This document shows, piece after piece, positions 56,808 through 64,000 of a DNA stretch of 64,000 nt (the first letter of the stretch is position 1; each line of letters begins with the position of its first letter). The DNA is from Klebsiella pneumoniae (GTDB lineage: Bacteria > Pseudomonadota > Gammaproteobacteria > Enterobacterales > Enterobacteriaceae), in assembly GCF_000742135.1 (NCBI RefSeq), contig NZ_KN046818.1:1-64000 (forward strand), read 5' to 3'. The translations under genes and the position numbers were made by a program. The notes below the pieces were generated by a model. It saw only the letters and a list, made by a program, of their open reading frames with translations. It did not search any database and was not told the DNA's origin.

Positions 56808-56914
56808 CGCACATTCTGCACTTTTTTACGTATCAATCCATTGATGTGGAAGGGCTGGTGGTAACGAGCAATCAACCGCCAGCTTAGGATAATCCCACAA
56901 TGGAAGACAGCATC

Positions 56915-57124
56915 ATGACAGAACATATTTCTTTACTCGATGACCAACTGGTGGATATGCGGTTCATCACGAAGCTAACGGGGCTGACAGATAAGTGGTT
57001 TTACAAGCTGATAAAAGATGGTCTGTTTCCGAGACCAATTAAGCTGGGCCGCAGTTCCCGCTGGAAGCAAAGCGAAGTCGAATTATGGTTACAGCAGCGC
57101 ATTACGGATTCGCGCGGCCAATGA
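56915..57124 (+). CDS. AlpA-family transcriptional regulator
   Basis: This 69-residue MerR-like winged helix of the AlpA family has MRFITKLTGLTDKWFYKLIK, FPRPIKLGRSSRWKQSEVEL and WLQQRI. In E. coli CP4-57 AlpA activates the element's excision genes. No integrase gene is in the window. ATG 56915 is preferred; ATG 56900 adds five residues. Confidence 0.9.
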   Translation: MTEHISLLDDQLVDMRFITKLTGLTDKWFYKLIKDGLFPRPIKLGRSSRWKQSEVELWLQQRITDSRGQ

Positions 57125-57381
57125 TACAACCCATTCAATTAAGCTACGCCTTTGCCGATACCCCAATCCTTAAAGCACCATTCAGACTCGGCTCAATTCA
57201 AGCGATATCGTTTATCACCCCATTCACTAAAGTTCTCCATTCTGAATCTGAAAAACTGAAGCTCCCCTATCCCCGGCCTATTTGGCATTATGTTGAACCG
57301 CTACCACACGGGCGTTTATTACCTCAGGGGAGCTTCATGTTTTTAACGATGTGTCAGAACAATCCTGCGCCTGGCATATAA
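57121..57381 (+). CDS. Hypothetical protein after AlpA
   Basis: This 86-residue open frame overlaps the AlpA stop codon by 4 bp (ATGA) and runs into the 3' end of the convergent DUF1062 gene by 39 bp. It begins MIQPIQLSYAFADTPILKAP. It has no recognised domain. The coupling to alpA favours a real gene, and small uncharacterised genes are common in that position in satellite elements, but evidence is limited. Confidence 0.4.
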   Translation: MIQPIQLSYAFADTPILKAPFRLGSIQAISFITPFTKVLHSESEKLKLPYPRPIWHYVEPLPHGRLLPQGSFMFLTMCQNNPAPGI

Positions 57382-57951
57382 CGTTTCCGCAGACAGCTGG
57401 AATTCATATTCCGCTGCCTTTAGCTTTCTCGATTTAAGCATCTTCATCGTAACGCCGCTGATCTGCCCTGACTCCAACCCTCTCAGAATTTCACCAGCGC
57501 TCAGCATGAGCTGTTGCTTCAAAATCGACAGCAGACTTACCTGAAATGAACGGGAGATCCTGACACTAACGCGAACCCGCTGGTGGGCGGTGATGCTTAC
57601 CGGCCAGCGCTCCTGAACGTGAAAATCAGGCTGACCAGATAGCTCTGCGTTGTTCCGCTTCAGCGTCGCAATATCACTTGCAAAGTGCTGTACCGTGGCG
57701 GCATCGTTTGTCATTAGCCGATGAAAAAGCTGGCGGTCAATTTTGCTGACGTGCAGACGAGAAAACAGGGAGATATTCCAGGTGTAATCACAGTGTGTGC
57801 ATTTATAGATACTCCACACGTCCAGCACCTTCTTTTGCGAATTAACCCGAAATGCACCTGACGGTGTGAAGTCCCGTTTAATGTTGCATGAAGGACAGCG
57901 TTTCGCGATGCGCTGATACCCCACAGGCGTGACAGTCCATGTAACTTTCAT
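57343..57951 (-). CDS. DUF1062 zinc-ribbon protein
   Basis: The 202-residue protein has an N-terminal zinc ribbon (RCPSCNIKRDF then KCTHCDYTWN, two CxxC pairs) and an all-helical C-terminal half. The layout matches DUF1062, a family without an assigned function. It is convergent with the AlpA-linked open frame; its own upstream region (57952-58176) is AT-rich and gene-free. Confidence 0.8.
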   Translation of the reverse strand: MKVTWTVTPVGYQRIAKRCPSCNIKRDFTPSGAFRVNSQKKVLDVWSIYKCTHCDYTWNISLFSRLHVSKIDRQLFHRLMTNDAATVQHFASDIATLKRNNAELSGQPDFHVQERWPVSITAHQRVRVSVRISRSFQVSLLSILKQQLMLSAGEILRGLESGQISGVTMKMLKSRKLKAAEYEFQLSAETLYARRRIVLTHR

Positions 57952-58176
57952 AACGTACCTTTTTTAACCCATACAAAATCGGATCCGTACTGAACGGACC
58001 ATGAATTTTTATGTATGAAAAATATTTAAGAGATATTTTTCAGTGAGTTAAAAAAAGATTTCCAACGTTACAATCCTGTAGATGTTCAACGAGATAAGTC
58101 GAGACTATCAAAATGGCGCTTTTTAGGTAAATGAGTGGAGTGCCCCCGAGCCCGTAGACAAATCTGCCCTATAGTC

Positions 58177-59034
58177 TCACCCAACCAACCTAGAAAGCTG
58201 GGGATCGTTGCGCATCAGCAAACACCAACGAGCTACAGCTGATAATTCAGCTGTTGTGCTAGTCATTTCGCGCACTCTAGCTCGAACTTCGGCCAACTTC
58301 GCTTTGGCTACTGGATTATTGCCTGTTCTGCAGCGAGCTTTGGCTGTTGTAAAATCATCGATTAGCCTATCCACTTGCTGCCAGACTTTGCGACGAGCTT
58401 CTGCCAAGGGGGGATGTTCATTGAGTTTGAGTCGCTTTACCGTCTCATTGACTCGCTCCTGCTCCCAAGCAGAGGAACCTGGCATAGGGATGACCTTCCC
58501 TTCTTCGTCGAAGGCGATAAGCGCAACGTCATCGTCATCAATTGGATCGAGTAGATAAGGCGTTTCGGATTCCTCACAAGGTTCGAGGTAGGTAGAACAA
58601 AGTGAGCCTTCCTTGAGTGGAAACCACCCACCTTTTTTACGGTTGCCGACATTGCCGCATACGCGGAAATTCATGTAGTCAAATGCTAGCCACCAGTAAC
58701 CATCACGCAGGTTTGTATCCAACGCCTTCGCTTCTTTCTTGGGCCGAAAATGCTCCACATCGTAATGTGAGTACAGCTCGCGTACCTCTGAAAACCAGCA
58801 TTTCCCCCCAGATAACGCCAGTAACCAAGGTTTCAGTTTTCCCCAATGGCTGCTGTGTTTGTCGATCAAATCATTCCGCTCTTTAATTGCTCCCGCAGCA
58901 ACGAGCTTGGCAAGTTCACCTACAAGACGGTCAGACTCTTTCAACCAAGCATCCCAATCGGCTCGTGACCAGCGGATATCAGCAGGAAGGTCTGCATCAG
59001 TAGGGAGCTTATTTTCAAGATCGATGAAAATCAC
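58177..59034 (-). CDS. HNH endonuclease, PtuB-like (Septu-type)
   Basis: The 285-residue protein has the HNH core expected for PtuB/TIGR02646-type nucleases: GGKCWFSEVRELYSHYDVEH with HFRPKK (H90, E94, H95), then WLAFDYMNFRVCGNVGN and NRKKGGWFPL, and YLLDPIDDDD. The usual CxYC pair is reduced to one Cys (KCWFSE), a departure from the family. It overlaps the ATPase gene by 4 bp (ATGA), so the two are translated together. In Septu the pair defends against phage, the ATPase sensing and the HNH protein cutting nucleic acid. Here it is the last gene of the hsdM-hsdS-ATPase-HNH operon. Confidence 0.82.
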   Translation of the reverse strand: MIFIDLENKLPTDADLPADIRWSRADWDAWLKESDRLVGELAKLVAAGAIKERNDLIDKHSSHWGKLKPWLLALSGGKCWFSEVRELYSHYDVEHFRPKKEAKALDTNLRDGYWWLAFDYMNFRVCGNVGNRKKGGWFPLKEGSLCSTYLEPCEESETPYLLDPIDDDDVALIAFDEEGKVIPMPGSSAWEQERVNETVKRLKLNEHPPLAEARRKVWQQVDRLIDDFTTAKARCRTGNNPVAKAKLAEVRARVREMTSTTAELSAVARWCLLMRNDPQLSRLVG

Positions 59035-60779
59035 TCGCCGTCCTCCTCTCGTAAAATCTCATCAATGATCGAATCGGCAATGGCGTCCTGTTCGGCCTGT
59101 TCCTCGAGTGTGAGCACAGGTTTGCGGAAACGGCGGTGTTGCGCCATCTTGCGCACAAACATTGCGTAGTCGGGGTCACGGAAGTCTGCGGTCGAAAAGC
59201 CAAGGTCAGCCAACTCGGCTGACAAGCGGCTCAGTTCCTCATTCTCTTCGGGGGAGCGAGGTGACAGGACGAACAGTTCATTGCGCCGGAATAGGCGTCG
59301 CTCGGTTTCGATATCCAACGTAGATGATAAACCAAACAATTCGCTCTTAAGTAGCCCTGTGACACCCATCCCTTGCGGATGCTCATCCGGGATATCGACC
59401 AACGTACGGTTACCATCACGGCGTAGGATATATACTTGCTCGCGCTTCAAGCTGCCCACCATCATAGGGTCATGAGTGGTAATGATTATTTGCGACTCGC
59501 TTTGTACCATCGTTGCATCATCGGAACTCAGCACACCTTCTATATCGTCGAAGTAGCGCAATTTCCAGATCGGGTTCAGGTGGGTATCAGGTTCATCAAG
59601 CAGGAACAGGCACTGGTCTTCACGGGTGATGCGCATCAGGCCCAACACAGTGAGCATTTGCAGCTCACCTTCTGATAGATGTGTGAAGCTTACCTTGCCG
59701 CCGTGTTCATCACGCTTCTTCACCGTGATGCGCACTTCGTCTATCAGATCACCAATGTAAGCCCCCTCGGCATAGCGGAAGAAGCTGTCGGTACTGCCGA
59801 TCAGTTCGCCAAGTTGTTTCAGTTTTTCCTGATTTGGCACGAACAGGTACAGCTGCTTCTGTTTTTCGGTACGGCCACGGAAATCGATCTGTTTGGTCGC
59901 CTCTTGCTCAATCGGAGCCCAAGCCACTTGCCACAATTTATCAAGGAATTCGCTCACCACATTGCCGCGTGCATACCAAAAGCGCGGGTCGCCCTCGTTC
60001 AGTTCCTGCTGGTCAAATTTGCCTCGACGGCGCTTTTCACGCAGACGGTATGGTTCTTTCAGCACAAAAAGTGCTGACTCCAGCGACTCAATATGCAGGT
60101 TCTTTAGCACCTTCCTAAATACCGGATCGTCAGACAGCAGGCAAGCCAGCAACACCAGTTGACTATGGCCACCGCGACAATAAAAAAGGCGTCGCAAGCG
60201 ATCGTCTCCAGCTTGTTTCAGCCGCGAATCGTGACGGCGTTTGGCTTCTTCGACGGCGCGAATATCTGACTCGGAGCCTGTATAGTTCTCCAGCAGTTGC
60301 TCAGACAGCACTTCATCTGTAGTGATTTCCTGGCGCTGGTTAAAGCGGCGCTGGTGCTCTTGAAACAGGGCTTCGATACGCTCGTTACGGCCCGAGTAAT
60401 AAGCAAAAATATGCGCAGGCAGCAGCTCACGGTTTTTCAGCAAATAGCCTTGTGATTCAGCTTTACCGTCCACCCACACATAGGGGCGTTTTTGCTTGGA
60501 AGTATCAGCCTCAATGCGTACCCCACGACCACGAATGCTATATTCCAGCATGTAATCAAAAGCTGCATCGCGGTCCAGATCCACATCACGAAAGATGGTG
60601 ATCAGTGCCTCGATCAGGTTGGACTTGCCAGTGCCGTTCTGACCAATCAGGGCGTGGCTACGGATGAGTTTGGGAGGAGCCTCGGTTGTACTTGCCATTG
60701 GCTGCAAGTGCGTCGCGAAAGTGATGTCAAGATCGCGAAGATTGCGAAAAGTTGGGATAAAGATACGCCGTAGTTGCAT
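59031..60779 (-). CDS. AAA/ABC-type ATPase, PtuA-like (Septu-type)
   Basis: The 582-residue ATPase has Walker A IGQNGTGKSNL (residues 45-55), a signature-like HLSEGELQML (367-376), Walker B CLFLLDEPDTHLNP (390-403) and an H-loop IITTHDPMM. The N-terminal MQLRRIFIPTFRNLRDLDIT is typical of SMC/RecF-like defence ATPases. There is no TOPRIM domain, unlike the OLD nuclease. ATG 60779 lies 1 bp after the hsdS stop codon, so it is the third gene of the type I operon and coupled to the HNH gene. This pairing matches Septu PtuAB in architecture; other ATPase-HNH systems cannot be excluded. Confidence 0.85.
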   Translation of the reverse strand: MQLRRIFIPTFRNLRDLDITFATHLQPMASTTEAPPKLIRSHALIGQNGTGKSNLIEALITIFRDVDLDRDAAFDYMLEYSIRGRGVRIEADTSKQKRPYVWVDGKAESQGYLLKNRELLPAHIFAYYSGRNERIEALFQEHQRRFNQRQEITTDEVLSEQLLENYTGSESDIRAVEEAKRRHDSRLKQAGDDRLRRLFYCRGGHSQLVLLACLLSDDPVFRKVLKNLHIESLESALFVLKEPYRLREKRRRGKFDQQELNEGDPRFWYARGNVVSEFLDKLWQVAWAPIEQEATKQIDFRGRTEKQKQLYLFVPNQEKLKQLGELIGSTDSFFRYAEGAYIGDLIDEVRITVKKRDEHGGKVSFTHLSEGELQMLTVLGLMRITREDQCLFLLDEPDTHLNPIWKLRYFDDIEGVLSSDDATMVQSESQIIITTHDPMMVGSLKREQVYILRRDGNRTLVDIPDEHPQGMGVTGLLKSELFGLSSTLDIETERRLFRRNELFVLSPRSPEENEELSRLSAELADLGFSTADFRDPDYAMFVRKMAQHRRFRKPVLTLEEQAEQDAIADSIIDEILREEDGE

Positions 60780-60780
60780 A

Positions 60781-62747
60781 TCAGGCGGTCTCCGCTTTGG
60801 CTGGTTTTTCTCGCACCTCTGCTGGCGTGGGCTCAAGAATCCAGCCGTGCGCTACTTCTGTTTTCAACTGCGTGTAGAAGGCATCAATCTCACCTCCGAA
60901 GCGCTGCCACAAATCCTTGGCGCTCATTTCGCCGTGGTGGCGGGCAAGAATGGTGGCCAGTGGAGCTTGGGCTTTGATGTCGGGTGCTGCCCCCAAACGT
61001 AGCGGGGCGATCAGCTCAGTTTGAGGGGCTTTCATGGGTTCCTCTTGTTGTTCGATGGTGAGGCCGGCAAAGACCGAGATGGTACTTGCTGCAAGTTGAG
61101 TACTCAGTTCCATGCGAGAAGCCGCTTGTTTTTCTAATGAGTCGCAATGGTGAAGCAAACGATTTAATGCGAGCAAAATACGCTCCTGCTCTTTCAGAGA
61201 AGGAAGCGGTATCGGTAACTCATGGATGACTTGTCGTGATACGTTGCGCATCGAGTCACTAGTTCCAGTTGCTCGTTCTTTATAGTACACACGAGAAAAA
61301 ACCGAGTTGTTAACCAAATTCACCCATGGTTTTAAAGCATCGTCTAGGAAATTCAGACGGACAATTTTGTCGCTCATTAATAGTTTTTCTGGGCAGTCCT
61401 CAGGCGCGATAACACTGCGGGCAACTAATTCGGCAGTGTTTGCGCGAGATAGCATGAAGTCGCCAGGCTTTACTGCACACTCAGGCCTAGCTTCAAGCGA
61501 AAGTGGAAGACGTTTGTTTTCGTTCGGATCGAAGGCTCCCCATGTTACGGCACTAACTTTAAGTACCCCCCATTCACCTTCACGACGAGGTTCTGCTTCG
61601 CATTTAGGGCTCCAACCTGATTCTGAGCCAGATAACAAATCTTCTAAAAGAACCCAGCGCCATCCGTTTGGTAGTGAAAACGCTTCGTCCGGCTGAACAG
61701 ATTTTGCGAATCGTTTACCTGACTTCTTTCTACCTAGTTCTGCCAAATAGACATCAACTGATGATGTATCGGCTGGCTGGTGGTTAGTATCAAGTACACC
61801 GCGAATAGCAAGTTCTGAAGCCAGTTTTCTGAGGTCGGAAACATCCTCCGGCGCATGGAACAGCTTACCAAAATTATCGGCCAAGTGCGTCCAGTTGATT
61901 TGCAGTTCTTGTGGGCTGGTGGCACTGGCGATAGCTTGCATAGTTGATTGGCGCAGGGCGTTTTGAAGTGTCCGACGAGATTGCAACTGCTCATCAAGCT
62001 TGTCACACAAAGCCATCAGCTCATCGACTTTGGCGACGATACGGGATTGCTCCTCCGTCGGTGGTAGTGGAACAACACCAGAATAGAATTTTTCATCACT
62101 TATCGCCGGATAAGCCATTCCAGTTTGAACGCTCTCAACATACATCACAAAAATCGGACTACGCAGATAAAAATACAGATAGCGACCTAAAATACCTTCC
62201 CATGGATGAATGATTGCAAACGCAGTACTTGCAATCGGCTCAAATTCGAAATCGCGATCTATAATTGCAATATTTAATAGATAAGGCCGGACGGTTGAGT
62301 AGATCAGCGTCCCTTTTTTTACGACCTTCCTCGCTCTGCTCGGTGCTGCACTTGCGCTTATTACCTGCGAGCTATGACTAACTACTCCGGTCTTGTTATC
62401 AATTGAAGAAACATCAATATAATTGAATGAGTTCAACGGTTTCTTTTGACCCCAAGTGTGGCCAACGGTGCTCAGGCTTACCCAACTCCAATGTTTTGGA
62501 ATTTCATATGGAGCGACAGAGTTTGCCGTTGTATTGCCCTGCCTGGTCAGGCGTTGTTTGCGAGTCTCGCCGTTGAAATCCAGCCGTTGACGTTCGATCT
62601 CATCGAGCAAGGAGGCACTTGTCTCATTGGATGGGGGACATAGTAGTCCTTTAAATGCCAGCGAGAGAATTAACTCCCGCAGTTTCCCAATCCCCCCGGT
62701 GCATCCGCGATATGGCCAAACTCTGCCAAAAACTGTTTAGCATCCAT
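60781..62747 (-). pseudogene. hsdS: Type I restriction specificity subunit HsdS, frameshifted near start
   Basis: The gene starts at ATG 62747, overlapping the hsdM stop (TGATG), and reads MDAKQFLAEFGHIADAPGG. A run of six G (62692-62697 on the plus strand as C) then shifts it to a stop after about 25 codons. With seven G the frame would continue IGKLRELILSLAFKGLL into the long open frame down to 60781. That gives about 655 residues with two target-recognition domains and two conserved regions (PTEEQSRIVAKVDELMALCD and PSLKEQERILLALNRLLHHC). Either a mutation, a phase-variable tract or a sequencing error is possible. A TTG at 62610 could start a shortened form. Confidence 0.88.
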
Positions 62748-64000
62748 CAGGCATCCTCACCGGCAAAGTGATGCGCCAGCGCAGCGGCCAATTCACTTTT
62801 GAGCTGATTTTCGGTTTCTTCAATTTCACCCAGTAGTTTTTTGTACTTCTCCAACAGCAGGTCTGGGTCGAGGTTTTCTTCTTCCGGCGCGTTGGGATTT
62901 TTCAGGTCAAGGTTGAAGATAGGCCAGTAGAGGCGATCTCCAGCAACTTGAGCATCCCGCGCTTGCAGGCGCAGTGATTCGGCCTTTGCACGAAGTTCGG
63001 CAATCTGCGCGTCGATCTTTTCACGATAGACAGCATCAATGGTACCAACCAAACTCCTGCGTAAATCGCCTGCTTCGGTTTCCAGCACAGCAGCCTGATT
63101 GTTCAGCTCCTCGGCGCGTTGCCAGTGCGGTTGTGCGGCGGTTTCAGCTTGTTCACGTTTGGTTTTGAAATCAACCTTCCAGGCGAATTCATTTTCTTCG
63201 CGGTCGGCAAAATCGTTTTCCTCCGAGCCCCACCAGTCTCGCTCGGGTTCAAATTCTTCTAGCCGGATGGGTTTGGTTTTAGAGTAGCTTTTGTAGCCCG
63301 TTGGATAGGGGTGTTCATAAAACCAGATGGTGTCAGTGTGGAAGTGTTCGGTTCCATCTTCAACAGTGCTGCCCTTGGTGAAAAACAGCAGGTTGGTCTT
63401 GATGGTGGTGTACGGCGCAAAAACGCCTTTCGGTAAACGTATGATGGTGTGCAATTTGCAGTCACGCAGCAGCATTTTTTTCAGCGTGCTTTTGATGCCA
63501 TCGCCAAATAAGAATCCATCGGGTAATACCACCGCGGCGCGGCCTTTTTCCTTCAACAGTTTCTTGATGATTAGCGCCATAAACATGTCAGCAGTTTCAC
63601 GGGTGCGCAGATCAGCCGGATAGTCGCTGCCCACGCCATCATCTTCATACCCTCCGAATGGAGGATTGGTGATGATGCAGTCAACCTTGCCACTGGCCTT
63701 CCACTCGTTCCAGCCGATACCTAGGGTATTTTTATGCTCGATCTGGCTGGGAACGTCAATTCCATGCAATAGCATGTTGGTTGTGCAGAGCAGATGCGGC
63801 AACTGTTTCTTTTCGATACCGAGGATTAGCGCTTCTATGGCGCGTTTGTCTTCAGGACGCGGTGATTTCATTGTCGCGAGTTGGTTGCGGAAATGCTCTA
63901 TGGCAGCGGTCAAAAAACCGCCTGTTCCACAGGCCGGGTCCATTACCGTCTCACGCTTATCTAAACGCGGGTTGACTCTATCAACCATAAAAGCGGTGAT
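62747..64000 (-). CDS. hsdM: Type I restriction-modification methyltransferase HsdM (5' part off right edge)
   Basis: This is the C-terminal ~417 residues of the N6-adenine methyltransferase subunit; the frame is open through base 64000, so the N-terminus lies outside. Motif I is VMDPACGTGGFLTAAIEH and motif IV is IITNPPFGGYEDDGVGSDYP. A coiled-coil-like C-terminal section (QAAVLETEAGDLRRSL) contacts HsdS. Its stop overlaps the hsdS start. No hsdR is present downstream; it could lie to the right. Confidence 0.93.
   Translation of the reverse strand: MTAFMVDRVNPRLDKRETVMDPACGTGGFLTAAIEHFRNQLATMKSPRPEDKRAIEALILGIEKKQLPHLLCTTNMLLHGIDVPSQIEHKNTLGIGWNEWKASGKVDCIITNPPFGGYEDDGVGSDYPADLRTRETADMFMALIIKKLLKEKGRAAVVLPDGFLFGDGIKSTLKKMLLRDCKLHTIIRLPKGVFAPYTTIKTNLLFFTKGSTVEDGTEHFHTDTIWFYEHPYPTGYKSYSKTKPIRLEEFEPERDWWGSEENDFADREENEFAWKVDFKTKREQAETAAQPHWQRAEELNNQAAVLETEAGDLRRSLVGTIDAVYREKIDAQIAELRAKAESLRLQARDAQVAGDRLYWPIFNLDLKNPNAPEEENLDPDLLLEKYKKLLGEIEETENQLKSELAAALAHHFAGEDA

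Overview
The window comes from the chromosome of an enterobacterium, almost certainly the Klebsiella pneumoniae complex. The first 356 bases are the 5' part of a 16S rRNA gene (minus strand) with Klebsiella-like variable regions. The next ~27 kb is GC-rich, with the dense overlapping operons typical of that genus. No integrase, origin or CRISPR array was seen.

Region 1 (1-28.0 kb) looks like core or ordinary accessory chromosome: rRNA promoters P2/P1; roxA (ribosomal protein L16 hydroxylase); a TacAT/KacAT-type acetyltransferase toxin-antitoxin pair with its own palindromic operator; cusRS diverging from cusCFBA (copper/silver export) around a clear CusR box; a DUF1294 membrane protein; the lipocalin blc; a MlrA/BluR-type MerR regulator followed by a nine-gene, mostly overlapping operon (NTF2-like, SDR, FAD oxidase, DUF1365, cyclopropane-fatty-acid-synthase-like methyltransferase, DUF2878, chalcone-isomerase-like, DUF3833 lipoprotein, DUF523/DUF1722) that probably modifies membrane lipids; a REP/BIME cluster; a LamB-type porin; and a xyloside locus (xylA-like isomerase diverging from a GPH-type transporter and a GH43 beta-xylosidase). 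An HNH endonuclease gene closes this part.

Region 2 (28.0-41.3 kb) is a mosaic of acquired, partly decayed DNA. It holds an IS256 remnant; an AT-rich two-gene polysaccharide locus (pyruvyl transferase, bimodular glycosyltransferase); two decayed IS3-family elements plus a third fragment; an orphan PAAR effector with a small membrane protein as likely immunity partner; remnants of a PFGI-1/SXT-class integrating conjugative element (5'-truncated TraD, frameshifted TIGR03747 protein); a RES-like gene cut by an IS1 copy with an exact 9-bp target duplication; and a short match to the 3' end of a leuX-type tRNA that may be an old attachment site.

Region 3 (41.3-49.4 kb) is a CP4-57-like cassette read leftwards: YfjP GTPase, YfjR WYL regulator, two small exported proteins, YfjQ/DUF932, ArdB/KlcA antirestriction, an IS481 element, RadC, CbeA antitoxin, CbtA toxin, then an Mrr-type restriction endonuclease.

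Region 4 (49.9-64.0 kb) is a defence island: a Gabija-type pair (OLD nuclease GajA, UvrD-like GajB), a DUF6650 protein, an uncharacterised 305-residue protein, an inovirus-Gp2-like protein with an AlpA regulator and a DUF1062 zinc-ribbon protein, then a leftward operon hsdM-hsdS-ATPase-HNH. In that operon a Septu-like ATPase/HNH pair sits directly behind a type I specificity gene whose reading frame is broken in a six-G tract. hsdM runs off the right edge and no hsdR is in view. The most noteworthy points are the combined type I RM/Septu-like operon with the G-tract frameshift, the orphan PAAR effector pair, the lipid operon with its candidate operators, and the unclassified genes inside the defence island.
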